From contig NZ_CP080412.1 in NCBI RefSeq assembly GCF_019457635.1, positions 2,542,001 to 2,606,000 of the forward strand: 64,000 nt of DNA. Reading direction: 5' to 3'. A program made the position numbers and the translations under genes. This document shows positions 36,527 to 45,235 of this stretch, in pieces. How positions within the stretch are numbered: position 1 is the first letter of the stretch; each line of letters begins with the position of its first letter. The notes beneath the pieces are model-generated. The model was not told where the DNA came from. It worked only from the letters and a program-made list of their open reading frames with translations, and made no database searches. The DNA comes from Shewanella mangrovisoli. GTDB taxonomy: Bacteria; Pseudomonadota; Gammaproteobacteria; Enterobacterales; Shewanellaceae.

Positions 36527-38164
36527 ATGATCACATTCTTGCGCCGATTCACTATTCTCCAACGACTGATGATGATGTTAGTGATGGCGGCTATAGGTAC
36601 TGTGTGTTTTGCGAGTTTTTCCATTAAAGAGCAATACAGCAATCTTATTGAGCAAAAGTGGCAACAGATTGATGGCCAGCTCGGCAGCCTCCTCAGTGTA
36701 ATCGATATTTATCGCCAAGATGCCCTCAGCGGCAAGCTGTCAGAAGCTGAAGCGCAACAAGCGGCGGCAAACCTGATTGACCAAACCCGTTACGCCGGTG
36801 TCGGCTACTTTATTGTGATCGATGATAATAATCAGATCCTCGCCCATGGCGAACGCAGCGATCTTATTGGCACATCGGCGCTCAATTTTAAACTACAAAA
36901 TGGCACGAATCCCCTTGCCACTATGTTGCCGCTAGCCCGTAAAAACGGCAAAACTATGCTCGAATATCCGATTGCGAATCCCGTGTCGAAGAACATTGAG
37001 GATAAGTTGGTCGAAGCCCGTTATTATCCCGAATGGGGCTGGACGCTCATCACTGGTGCTTACTTAAGCGACGTGAAACAAAATCTTAAAGCCGTGATCA
37101 TCGATTATCTGATTATCATGTTTTTAATTTCTGTACCGATTTTCGCGTTTTTCCTGGTACTGAATCACTCCATTACCTCACCGTTAAACGACGCTATCGA
37201 TGCGCTGGAAGATATCGCCCAGGGTGAAGGTGATTTAAGCCAACGTTTAAGCACCCAAGGCAAGGATGAAGTGGCGCACCTAGCCCACGCCTTCAACCTG
37301 TTTGCCCAGAAAATTGGCGACATGGTGGGTCATTTACAGCCATTGGGCCAGTCCCTCGACAATGATGCCAAGCAGTTAATGCTGGCCGTTGAAGAATCGA
37401 ACCAAAGCGCCGAACATATCCACCGTGAAACCGGCAGCGTAGCCACCGCTGTGAATCAAATGCTTTCGACCACCCATGAGATGGCGAGCAACACCCAGCA
37501 GGCTGCCGATGCGGCCAACAGTGTGAAAAATCAGGCGCAGCAAAGCCAAGCGGTAATCGATGATACAGTGCGTGATACCGAAAAACTGGTGCAAGAGCTA
37601 AGGGCATCAGAAGTGATCACCCAAAAACTCGGGCAATCCTCGGCACAAATTGGCAGCATCCTCGATGTCATTCGCTCTATTGCCGAGCAAACGAACCTGT
37701 TAGCCCTCAATGCCGCCATCGAAGCCGCCCGTGCGGGGAGCCATGGCCGCGGGTTTGCCGTGGTCGCCGATGAAGTGCGCGCACTGGCCAATCGCACCCA
37801 AGACTCCACCAACGAAATCCAAAAAATCATCTCGGATATTCAAATGGGCGTGAACTCAGTGATGAAGAGCAATAGCCAAACACAGACTCAATCCGATGAA
37901 TTACAAGCCAAAGCCCGTGAAGCGGGTAATGCCATGGCGGCAATTTTGCAGCTTATCGCCCATATCAGCGATATGAACACCCAGCTCGCCAGTGCGACTG
38001 AGGAGCAGTCGCTGGTGACGGAGGAAATCAACCGCAATATTTGTAATATTTCGGAATTAACCGAAGTCTCAGTCAAAGCTAATGAAGGTAACAGCCGCGC
38101 GGCGCAGTCATTGCAGGATATTAGCCAAGATATGTCACATACCTTAGGCCAATTCAAAATCTAG
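36527..38164 (+). CDS. Methyl-accepting chemotaxis protein, single-Cache type
   Basis: A 545-residue transmembrane chemoreceptor. TM1 (about 12-30), a periplasmic single Cache domain (about 35-185, with [18 protein letters not shown] and [15 protein letters not shown] landmarks), TM2 (about 193-213), HAMP (about 214-268), and the MCP signalling domain with the tip [18 protein letters not shown] near 390. The ligand is unknown; Cache domains often bind small organic acids. No CheR-binding pentapeptide is visible at the C-terminus (ends LGQFKI). It has its own terminator. Confidence 0.94.
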   Translation: MITFLRRFTILQRLMMMLVMAAIGTVCFASFSIKEQYSNLIEQKWQQIDGQLGSLLSVIDIYRQDALSGKLSEAEAQQAAANLIDQTRYAGVGYFIVIDDNNQILAHGERSDLIGTSALNFKLQNGTNPLATMLPLARKNGKTMLEYPIANPVSKNIEDKLVEARYYPEWGWTLITGAYLSDVKQNLKAVIIDYLIIMFLISVPIFAFFLVLNHSITSPLNDAIDALEDIAQGEGDLSQRLSTQGKDEVAHLAHAFNLFAQKIGDMVGHLQPLGQSLDNDAKQLMLAVEESNQSAEHIHRETGSVATAVNQMLSTTHEMASNTQQAADAANSVKNQAQQSQAVIDDTVRDTEKLVQELRASEVITQKLGQSSAQIGSILDVIRSIAEQTNLLALNAAIEAARAGSHGRGFAVVADEVRALANRTQDSTNEIQKIISDIQMGVNSVMKSNSQTQTQSDELQAKAREAGNAMAAILQLIAHISDMNTQLASATEEQSLVTEEINRNICNISELTEVSVKANEGNSRAAQSLQDISQDMSHTLGQFKI

Positions 38165-38198
38165 TTCGCCGGATAAGATAATCAGAGCAACCACCATC

Positions 38199-38227
38199 AA
38201 AGAGGACGTATTAGAACGTCCTCTTTT
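38199..38227 (+). terminator. Rho-independent terminator of the chemoreceptor gene
   Basis: AAAGAGGACGT / ACGTCCTCTTT stem of 11 bp with a 6-base loop, followed by T-rich sequence 35 bp after the stop codon. Confidence 0.88.
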
Positions 38228-38279
38228 AGTTTAAAATACTTCACTCAACTAGGTTAGATGCAATCTAGACGGGTATCCA

Positions 38280-38288
38280 TGCTATAAA
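38280..38288 (+). promoter_or_regulatory. Extended -10 promoter element for the ACT-ptsHI-crr operon
   Basis: TGCTATAAA is an extended -10 (TG-N-TATAAA) about 42 bp before the first start codon. No good -35 was seen. Confidence 0.4.
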
Positions 38289-38329
38289 CTAGGATATGAC
38301 TTTACCCTATTGCCGATTGAGGAACGCCC

Positions 38330-38725
38330 ATGCGCATGACCTTAGCCGTTCACCCGCGGCAGTATACCATCCACAGTTTTAGCCCTAATGCTCAATTACC
38401 TAGCGAAGTCTTTGCCGAAGAAGTGTACTTTATCGGCCGAACCGAGGAAGGGCTGACAGTCGTGGTATCGAGTGAACTTGAGCTCGACAGTTTAGAGCAA
38501 GAACCCCATTGGTGCTGTTTTGAAGTCTTAGGCCCGCTGGGATTTTCGATGACAGGCATTTTATCGAAAATATCCGGTATCTTAGCCGATGCGCAGATCA
38601 GTATTTTTGCCCTTTCCACCTTCGATACCGACTATATTTTGGTCAAGAAAAATTGTCTCCAAAGCGCCGTTGCCGCCTTAAAAAAGGCGGGTTACAAGAT
38701 TATTGAGTCGAACGAAGCGCCATAA
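38330..38725 (+). CDS. ACT-domain protein in the pts operon
   Basis: A 131-residue protein with an N-terminal half related to the ACT_7/CASTOR-type fold and a C-terminal ACT domain (about 65-125; PLGFSMTGILSKISGILADAQISIF is the landmark, here about 67-91). ACT domains usually bind amino acids. Two ATGs (38330 and 38336) are both possible. It is the first gene of the run to ptsH (23 bp gap), so it probably shares a transcript with the sugar PTS. A regulatory link between amino-acid sensing and PTS is inferred from this layout only. Confidence 0.8.
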   Translation: MRMTLAVHPRQYTIHSFSPNAQLPSEVFAEEVYFIGRTEEGLTVVVSSELELDSLEQEPHWCCFEVLGPLGFSMTGILSKISGILADAQISIFALSTFDTDYILVKKNCLQSAVAALKKAGYKIIESNEAP

Positions 38726-38748
38726 TATTGCTAAAGAGTTAAACCACT

Positions 38749-39006
38749 ATGTACGAAAAATCTGTCACTATCACCGCAAAACATGGTATTCATACCCGCC
38801 CAGCCGCCCTGTTAGTGAAAGAAGCGAAAACCTTCAACTGCGATGTACTAGTTGAATGCAATGGCAAACAGGCCAGTGCCAAAAGCTTATTTAAATTGCA
38901 AACATTAGGCCTGTATCATGGCGTCACCGTCAAAGTGTTTGCCGAAGGTGAGCAGGCACAGGAAGCGGTCGAGAAAGTCTCGGAACTGCTCATCACTTTA
39001 AGTTAA
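38749..39006 (+). CDS. ptsH: Phosphocarrier protein HPr
   Basis: An 85-residue cytoplasmic phosphocarrier. The active His15 is in AKHGIHTRPAA, and the Ser46-region is ASAKSLFKLQTLGL. Length and start match E. coli HPr. It takes phosphate from enzyme I and hands it to EIIA proteins. Confidence 0.97.
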   Translation: MYEKSVTITAKHGIHTRPAALLVKEAKTFNCDVLVECNGKQASAKSLFKLQTLGLYHGVTVKVFAEGEQAQEAVEKVSELLITLS

Positions 39007-39038
39007 ACGGCATCTTAGCCAGCTTGATAGGAACGAAT

Positions 39039-40742
39039 ATGTCGATTACGGGGATCATAGTGTCATCGGGGATTGCCTTTGGACAGGCGCTCCACCTTAC
39101 CCAGGCCGAACACCATCTCGATTATCGCCCTATTCCCCTATCACGGATCCCGCAGCAACAGAGTAAATTTGTCAAAGCCCTACAGGCGCTGCAACAACAA
39201 CTCAGCCACAGCCAAACTAAGCTCGACCCACAAAGCGAAAACTATCAGTTAATTGAAGCCGATTTGTTACTGCTTGAAGACGAAGAGCTTATCGACCAAG
39301 TGAAGGAAGCGATCCGTACCCTGCAGTTATCTGCCAGTGTGGCGGTCGAGCGGATCTTCGCCCATCAGGCGAATGAGCTTGAATCCTTAGACGATCCCTA
39401 TCTTGCCAATCGCGCCCAAGATGTACGTTGCCTAGGCCAACGATTAGTCACGGCTATTAACGGACGCTTAGATCAAGGCTTAGCTCAGTTAACTGAGCCG
39501 ACAATCCTCTTGGCGCAAGATCTCACTCCCGCCGAATTTGCGCTATTACCCAAGGAGCAGATCAGCGGCATAGTGCTTAAAACTGGCGGCTTAACCAGCC
39601 ATACGGCGATTTTAGCCCGCGCGGCGGGGATCCCCGCTATTCTTAGCTGCCAGTTCGATGCCGAGTTTATTCCCAATGGCACGCCACTGGTGCTCGATGC
39701 CCTCAGTGGCGAGCTTTTTGTTAATCCAGCGCCCGAGCAGCAGGCACGCTTAACCGTCACATTGCACCATGAGCAAGCCCGACGTGCCGCCCTGCAAGCG
39801 TATCGAGACGTGTCCGCCAAGACCCAAGATGGCCACCTCGTAGGCCTGATGGCCAACGTGGGCAACTTGAACGATATCACCCATGTTGGTGATGTGGGTG
39901 CCGATGGTATTGGTCTGTTTCGCACCGAGTTTATGTTGATGCACACCAGTACACTGCCGGATGAAAAAGCGCAATACAATCTGTACTGCGAAGCCTTGCA
40001 TGCGCTAGGCGGTAAGACCTTTACGATCAGAACCTTAGATATTGGTGCCGATAAAGAGCTGCCCTGCCTCTGCCAGGAGGTCGAGGACAATCCCGCCCTT
40101 GGGCTACGCGGAGTTAGATATACCTTGGCGCATCCAGAGCTGTTTAAGACCCAACTCAGGGCGATTTTGCGAGCGGCCAATCATGGCCCCATTCGACTCA
40201 TGTTTCCCATGGTGAATCAGGTTGAAGAACTCGATCAGATTTTTACCCTCATTGCCGAATGCCAAGATGCCCTCGAAGAGGAAGAAAAAGGCTTCGGTGA
40301 ACTCAGTTACGGGATAGTGGTCGAAACGCCCGCCGCCGTGATGAATCTTGCCTCCATGCTGCCACGCTTAGATTTTGTGAGCATAGGCACCAATGACTTA
40401 ACCCAATATGCCATGGCGGCGGATCGCACGAATCCGCAACTGACGCGGGATTACCCTTCCCTGTCACCGGCGATTTTAGGGCTCATCAAGATGACCGTCG
40501 ACCAAGCCAAAGCTGCTGGAGTCAAAGTGTCACTCTGTGGCGAACTTGCCAGCTCGCCGCTGATGGTCCCGCTCCTTATCGGTATGGGACTCGATGAACT
40601 CAGCGTGAACTTAAGTGCATTGCTGGAGGTGAAGGCCGCCGTTTGCCAAGGGCAATTGACGAAATTTTCTGCGTTAGCGCACACCGCCATGCAACAGAAT
40701 AGAATTACAGAACTACAGCAGTGTATAACAAGCTATAAATAA
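39039..40742 (+). CDS. ptsI: PTS enzyme I (phosphoenolpyruvate-protein phosphotransferase)
   Basis: A 567-residue enzyme that transfers phosphate from PEP to HPr. I start at ATG 39039 (MSITGIIVSSG), with AGGAACG just before it; the frame extends five codons upstream through a TTG. The active His lies in GGLTSHTAILARAAGIPAI (about 188), with the PEP-binding signature ALGLRGVRYTL and the C-terminal barrel motifs IGTNDLTQYAMAADR and SLCGELASS. Length agrees with E. coli EI (575). Confidence 0.97.
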   Translation: MSITGIIVSSGIAFGQALHLTQAEHHLDYRPIPLSRIPQQQSKFVKALQALQQQLSHSQTKLDPQSENYQLIEADLLLLEDEELIDQVKEAIRTLQLSASVAVERIFAHQANELESLDDPYLANRAQDVRCLGQRLVTAINGRLDQGLAQLTEPTILLAQDLTPAEFALLPKEQISGIVLKTGGLTSHTAILARAAGIPAILSCQFDAEFIPNGTPLVLDALSGELFVNPAPEQQARLTVTLHHEQARRAALQAYRDVSAKTQDGHLVGLMANVGNLNDITHVGDVGADGIGLFRTEFMLMHTSTLPDEKAQYNLYCEALHALGGKTFTIRTLDIGADKELPCLCQEVEDNPALGLRGVRYTLAHPELFKTQLRAILRAANHGPIRLMFPMVNQVEELDQIFTLIAECQDALEEEEKGFGELSYGIVVETPAAVMNLASMLPRLDFVSIGTNDLTQYAMAADRTNPQLTRDYPSLSPAILGLIKMTVDQAKAAGVKVSLCGELASSPLMVPLLIGMGLDELSVNLSALLEVKAAVCQGQLTKFSALAHTAMQQNRITELQQCITSYK

Positions 40743-40814
40743 TACATTTTATTGGTTATGCTGCTTTACAGACTAAAAAGATAACAACAAAAACAAGCGA
40801 AGGGGCACAGAATA

Positions 40815-41324
40815 ATGGGATTTCTAAGCCGAATAAGGCGATTGGTATCAGGACAACCACAACTGGCTGGCGGCATTATGGTTTACGCCCCAGTGAACGG
40901 GGAAATTGTGGCCATTGAAAAGGTCCCCGATGTGGTATTTGCAGAGAAAATTGTGGGTGATGGTATCGCCATTGCGCCAAAGGGAGACACGATTGTCGCC
41001 CCAATCGACGGCACCATAGGTAAAATTTTTGAGACTAATCATGCTTTTAGTATCGAATCGCCACAGGGATTAGAGCTTTTCGTGCACTTTGGCGTTGGTA
41101 CCGTTGAGTTAAGGGGCCGAGGTTTTAGCCGTTTGGCAGAGGAAGGCCAAGAGGTCAAAGTGGGCGATCCCATTCTGTCTTTCGATATTGATTTCCTAAA
41201 AGATCAAGTAGATAGCCTACTCACTCCCGTTGTGCTGGCCAATATGGAAGATGTGAAATACTTAGATAAAGCCCAAGGTAGCGTCACCGCAGGTAAAGAC
41301 GCGATTTTTACTGTTCAGCTTTAA
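40815..41324 (+). CDS. crr: PTS glucose-specific EIIA component
   Basis: A 169-residue EIIA-Glc, the same length as the E. coli protein. The phosphorylated His is in GLELFVHFGVGTVEL (His91 region), with the partner His in FETNHAFSIES. EIIA-Glc controls adenylate cyclase and inducer exclusion in gammaproteobacteria. It ends the operon. Confidence 0.97.
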   Translation: MGFLSRIRRLVSGQPQLAGGIMVYAPVNGEIVAIEKVPDVVFAEKIVGDGIAIAPKGDTIVAPIDGTIGKIFETNHAFSIESPQGLELFVHFGVGTVELRGRGFSRLAEEGQEVKVGDPILSFDIDFLKDQVDSLLTPVVLANMEDVKYLDKAQGSVTAGKDAIFTVQL

Positions 41325-41359
41325 CGGTTATCCGCTTTACCGCCCGCTTACGAACGATC

Positions 41360-41385
41360 ACTGGCAGAGCCCCTTGCCTGCCAGT
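41360..41385 (+). terminator. Stem-loop after crr
   Basis: ACTGGCAG / CTGCCAGT with a 10-base loop, 36 bp after crr. It lacks a T-run, so it may be a processing or Rho-related structure instead of an intrinsic terminator. Confidence 0.35.
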
Positions 41386-41466
41386 CGCTCTCCCAAACAA
41401 CGCACAGCTCTCCACCACTGACATCAGGGTTTGCTCAACTGTTTTCGCCAGCGCCGATTCGCGGCA

Positions 41467-41823
41467 TCAATAAGCCGTGATCAGGATAGACTCGTCATCT
41501 TCTGTCAGCGGTAATTGCCCCAGTTGCATCAGCTTACCTCTTAACTCAGCAAGTTCTGCAGTAAAAAGCGTCGCACTTGCTTGGTTTAAGTTATGCGTTT
41601 CGGCTGCGGGAAATGTATCCTTCACAATCCGCAGCGCCGCAATGTCTTTATAGGGGATGGTCTTGCGGACAAACACAAAATCTCGAGAATCAATCTGGCT
41701 AATCACTCGATAAGCGGCTTCATAATCCAGCGAAAAATCAGCATCTCCCACTAAGCGCAGTTGCAGATAAACCCGATGCGCGGCCAATATACTCAAACAT
41801 TCTCGCCACTTAGTATTATTCAT
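41467..41823 (-). CDS. Hypothetical protein, second gene of an unknown pair
   Basis: A 118-residue soluble protein, unrecognised, beginning MNNTKWRECLSILAAHRVYL. AAGGA lies 5 bases before this ATG (41823); another ATG is two codons upstream. The start codon region overlaps the TAA of an open stretch in another frame that continues from the upstream gene (see findings), suggesting translational coupling. Contains FVFVRKTIPYKDIAALRIVKD. No function is proposed. Confidence 0.6.
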   Translation of the reverse strand: MNNTKWRECLSILAAHRVYLQLRLVGDADFSLDYEAAYRVISQIDSRDFVFVRKTIPYKDIAALRIVKDTFPAAETHNLNQASATLFTAELAELRGKLMQLGQLPLTEDDESILITAY

Positions 41824-41918
41824 CTTCATCCTTGAAAAACTCTCCTGCTGGCAGCACTTTGGATTGGTAATCGTCTTTGTAGTGCCCGACACTCAAGCTC
41901 AATCCCGTGTAAAAAGCA

Positions 41919-42383
41919 TTAGCCTTTGGCAGATTGACGCGTGAGCGGACGCTCCTCAAGATGTGCCACGATAAACACCAGAAACCGAAACAGTGATTTA
42001 ATTCTAAGATCGTAATTGTTATCGGGTTTTGCTGATGCGAGCTTCTGTAAGGATTTGATTTTTGAGTAGGCATTCTCCACCAGCTCGGCATTCTCTTTGC
42101 CCACATACTTAGCAAACTCGGCAAATTCACCGATAAATTTCAATGTCACTTTACGTCGATTCAGGCTGGTCAGCGCTAAACCTTCTTTGATTTTTGCCTC
42201 AAATAGAGTGCACTCAAGCCCTTGAATTATCGCCTGTTGAGGCAAACCACTGCTCAAGGCATCGGCGAGAAAACCTAAATTAGCCTTTAACTCGAAGCTG
42301 ATGGCCTGTTTACCCGCCGTCGATTGTTGCCAGCGGCTGCGCTCTTTATCAAAAATGTCGTATAACTCTTTCCAAATACTCAT
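41919..42383 (-). CDS. Hypothetical protein, first gene of an unknown pair
   Basis: A 154-residue helical soluble protein, unrecognised, starting MSIWKELYDIFDKERSRW (ATG 42383; a frame extension of 15 residues upstream has no ribosome site). Charged helices dominate residues 20-130. The frame ends at TAA 41919-41921, but another frame stays open for a further 100 bp in coding-like sequence, so the real C-terminus may be longer if there is a frameshift. The gene lies next to the MITE at 42485-42767. Confidence 0.6.
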   Translation of the reverse strand: MSIWKELYDIFDKERSRWQQSTAGKQAISFELKANLGFLADALSSGLPQQAIIQGLECTLFEAKIKEGLALTSLNRRKVTLKFIGEFAEFAKYVGKENAELVENAYSKIKSLQKLASAKPDNNYDLRIKSLFRFLVFIVAHLEERPLTRQSAKG

Positions 42384-42484
42384 GCCCTGTCCCTGCTGCA
42401 AGATGTCTGGCGCTGCTGACTTTGCCAAGACACGATTTTATTTAGGCAAATTTATCATAGGGTTAAAAATGCTAACACTGTTAC

Positions 42485-42767
42485 TAGGGCGTGTTGACGT
42501 TTCCGGGTTATTTTTGCAGCAATTTGGCTAACTTTTATGCAATGTAACGTCCGTGCAGTGTAGTTATTCTACATAAACGGACGATAACGCAGCAGAAACG
42601 TCAGCCAAATGCTGCCCGAAGGGTTCATCTGGCAAGCCCTTGCTCTTACTTTCTGTCATAAGAGCCGCTCGTCATTTGAGTAGAATAACTACACTTCATT
42701 CCTCGTTTCGCAAGCACGTGCTTGCCAGAACGAACAAAATCTAATCTCGAAACGTCAACACGCCCTA
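42485..42767. mobile_element. MITE with perfect 19-bp terminal inverted repeats
   Basis: A 283-bp non-coding element. Its ends are TAGGGCGTGTTGACGTTTC and the exact complement GAAACGTCAACACGCCCTA. The outer TA at each side could be a target duplication, with 17-bp ends inside, as in IS630/Tc1-type MITEs. Inside, GTGTAGTTATTCTAC recurs inverted as GTAGAATAACTACAC, and CGTCCGT / ACGGACG form a further hairpin. There is no transposase gene. Confidence 0.85.
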
Positions 42768-42777
42768 AGACATTTAG

Positions 42778-42807
42778 TAAAAAAATGGCCCGAACATGTC
42801 GGGCCAT
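42778..42807 (-). terminator. Rho-independent terminator of trhO
   Basis: ATGGCCCGA / TCGGGCCAT with a 5-base loop, followed on the reverse strand by a T-run (A-tract at 42779-42785). Confidence 0.88.
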
Positions 42808-42866
42808 AATGGTCATAGTCGAGAACGCACGCGCTCAAGAGAGAGGTAAAAACCTTATTACTTACC

Positions 42867-43859
42867 TTATTGCTTAGCCTTGTTCTTTTCGGCCGATTGC
42901 TGGCGCAGCGCTTCTTTCTTTTGACGGCGGGCTTCAATCACTTGATTCACATCGCTACCAATGTGTGCTTCGTTACGTGATTTCGCTAAGTTCACTTGGC
43001 GCTCACGTTCAACAAAGCGCTTACGCTGCTCGTCTGAAATCTTATCGATACAATGTGGGCAGCTAACGCCTTGCACATAGGCAGGGCTTAATTTTTCGGC
43101 TTCAGTGATCGGCATACGACAAGCATTACATTGATCGTATTGGCCTTTCTTTAAATCATGGTCAACGGCGACGCGGTTATCGAAGACGAAACATTCACCT
43201 TCCCACAGGCTTTCCTCCTGTTTCACCTCTTCGAGGTACTTAAGGATGCCACCTTCGAGGTGATAGACTTCTTCGAAGCCTTGCTCTTTTAAATAAGCGG
43301 TCGATTTTTCGCAGCGGATACCGCCGGTACAGAACATCGCGACTTTCTTATGCTTGGCAGGATCGAGGTTCTGCTTCACATACTCAGGGAATTCTCTGAA
43401 GGTTTCGGTCACTGGGTTAATGGCATTTTTAAAGGTGCCAATTTGCACTTCATAGTCGTTACGGGTATCCACTAGGATGACTTCTGGATCGGAAATCAGT
43501 GCGTTCCAGTCCTGTGGTTTTACATAGGTGCCCACCACTTTAAGCGGATCGATACCTTCAACGCCCATGGTGACGATTTCTTTTTTCAGCTTCACCTTAG
43601 TGCGGTAGAAAGGCATTTCATCGTCAAAGGATAACTTGTAAACGATGTTTTCGAGGCCATTTTGGTTATTCAGCCAAGCCAGCAGTGCATCGATGGCGGC
43701 TTGAGAGCCAGCCACAGTGCCATTAATCCCTTCATTTGCCAGCAATAATGTGCCTTTAATCTCGGCCTGCTCCATCATGGACAGGAGTGGCTCACGCAGC
43801 GACTCAAAATGCGGTAATGAAACAAACTTATATAAAGCACAAACAACAACGTTAGACAT
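42867..43859 (-). CDS. trhO: tRNA uridine(34) hydroxylase TrhO (rhodanese-like)
   Basis: A 330-residue enzyme that makes 5-hydroxyuridine at wobble position 34 of tRNA with molecular oxygen. I use ATG 43859 ([15 protein letters not shown]), since the frame upstream has no ribosome site. The N-terminal acylphosphatase-like domain is followed by a rhodanese domain with the active Cys in [12 protein letters not shown] (about 175-180), then a zinc-type cysteine set (CNACRMP, CPHCIDK). A basic C-terminal tail is present. Length matches E. coli YceA/TrhO (350). Confidence 0.93.
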   Translation of the reverse strand: MSNVVVCALYKFVSLPHFESLREPLLSMMEQAEIKGTLLLANEGINGTVAGSQAAIDALLAWLNNQNGLENIVYKLSFDDEMPFYRTKVKLKKEIVTMGVEGIDPLKVVGTYVKPQDWNALISDPEVILVDTRNDYEVQIGTFKNAINPVTETFREFPEYVKQNLDPAKHKKVAMFCTGGIRCEKSTAYLKEQGFEEVYHLEGGILKYLEEVKQEESLWEGECFVFDNRVAVDHDLKKGQYDQCNACRMPITEAEKLSPAYVQGVSCPHCIDKISDEQRKRFVERERQVNLAKSRNEAHIGSDVNQVIEARRQKKEALRQQSAEKNKAKQ

Positions 43860-44127
43860 AACACCCTCAACTGCTGGCTGGAACTTAATTTCCAGTGCAT
43901 TAACTAATAACCAGCCTAAGCTGGGTCGCAAAAATCGGCCGAAATTCTACCTGAGTCACAGTCAGATAAACACAGACAAAAACCAAGGTCATTGTTTATT
44001 TACAAGCCAAACGGTGGAAAAATCAGTAATAAACGCAGTATTTCTGTTTTAAAGTCACTACTATTGCCGACTTTTGAGCCGCAGCAGTGGCGACATCGCT
44101 TTTATGATTGCTTTAAGGAACACAACT

Positions 44128-44799
44128 ATGCCCTTACCCATACTCTACAGTTTTCGCCGTTGTCCTTATGCCATGCGCGCTCGCCTTGGTCTATTGCTCG
44201 GCCAGTGCCAGGTAGAGGTACGGGAAATCACCCTTAAAGCAAAACCCACAGAAATGTTAGCCATCTCCCCCAAGGGCACAGTGCCGGTATTACAGCTCCC
44301 TACGGGTGAGGTAATTGCCGAGAGCTTAGAGATTATGCGCTGGGCACTGACAAATACACATTCACAAGCCGCACAGCAATTACTCGGAGAAACCGCATCA
44401 GCGCAAAACTTGATTGCTGAGCTTATCGCGCAGAATGATGTTGAATTTAAACCTTGGCAGGATAAGTACAAATATGCCGACCGTTATCCTGAATACACCC
44501 AAGCGGATTATTTTGCCAAGGCCAGCACTTTTCTTGAACGACTCGAAGCACAGCTTCAGCAACATCCTTACCTAATCGGCCCCACGTTAAGCCTAGCTGA
44601 TTTTGCTATTGTGCCTTTTATCCGCCAATTTACGGCGGTGGATAGCAAACGTGATCTGACAGTGGCGTTTCCACGCCTAATGAACTGGTTAACGACGCTA
44701 ACCAGCAGTGAGATATTTCTACAAGCAATGGAAAAATATGTGATCTGGCAAGCTGGCAATCCGCCGACTTACTTGTTAGGAACGTCTATAAGTGAATAA
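44128..44799 (+). CDS. Glutathione S-transferase family protein
   Basis: A 223-residue protein with an N-terminal thioredoxin-like GST domain. The start at 44128 gives MPLPILYSFRRCPYAMRARL with AAGGAAC upstream; the longer frame start is unlikely. CPYAMRAR places a Cys at the usual active position, as in Omega-type or glutaredoxin-2-like enzymes. The helical C-domain runs from about 85 to 215. The substrate is unknown. Confidence 0.86.
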   Translation: MPLPILYSFRRCPYAMRARLGLLLGQCQVEVREITLKAKPTEMLAISPKGTVPVLQLPTGEVIAESLEIMRWALTNTHSQAAQQLLGETASAQNLIAELIAQNDVEFKPWQDKYKYADRYPEYTQADYFAKASTFLERLEAQLQQHPYLIGPTLSLADFAIVPFIRQFTAVDSKRDLTVAFPRLMNWLTTLTSSEIFLQAMEKYVIWQAGNPPTYLLGTSISE

Positions 44800-44920
44800 G
44801 AATTAACGTTTATTTTTGATATACATAATAGCAATCGGTAAAATGTTCGAGTAAAGTACGTAGCACTTAGGTAAAGTAACTCAATCGTTTTTAACATTTT
44901 ATGCTAAATCATCACGATGA

Positions 44921-45145
44921 ATGACAGGGATCAGGTACTTGGAAAATACGGATATTAAGATCATTGCGATGCTCATAGGGCTAACCCTACTACATTGCGT
45001 CTTTGCTCGTAGGGTATTTAAGAGTCAAGCTAACCTTAGCACCAATAAAAAATGCCTCTGGTGCCTACTGAGTTTATTTTTAGGACCCATAGGCTACTAT
45101 GCCTACCACGGTTTAATACCCTTAGATAAACTGCCAAATGACTGA
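44921..45145 (+). CDS. Small membrane protein, PLDc_N-like
   Basis: A 74-residue protein with two membrane helices (about 12-28 and 44-62). The second, LSLFLGPIGYYAYHGL, resembles the PLD-nuclease N-terminal (PLDc_N) hairpin consensus, which often occurs alone in small membrane proteins. ATG 44921 has no good ribosome site; a TTG at 44939 has AGG just upstream. Assignment is tentative. Confidence 0.5.
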   Translation: MTGIRYLENTDIKIIAMLIGLTLLHCVFARRVFKSQANLSTNKKCLWCLLSLFLGPIGYYAYHGLIPLDKLPND

Positions 45146-45192
45146 GTTAATTTAAGCTCACCGATGTTTTCTAAGGGTGTTGAATGAGCCAT

Positions 45193-45222
45193 AAAAAAGC
45201 GCGAACAATATCGCGCTTTTTT
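45193..45222. terminator. Bidirectional terminator before the SulP gene
   Basis: AAAAAAGCGCGA / TCGCGCTTTTTT, a perfect 12-bp stem with a 6-base loop. It serves the plus-strand small gene and the reverse-strand SulP gene (stop at 45236). Confidence 0.9.
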
Positions 45223-45235
45223 ATTAGGTTTGCTT

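Noticed and set aside
39485..40180. 231-codon antisense frame within ptsI
   Set aside because: High-GC shadow of a long conserved gene; no domain and no ribosome site.
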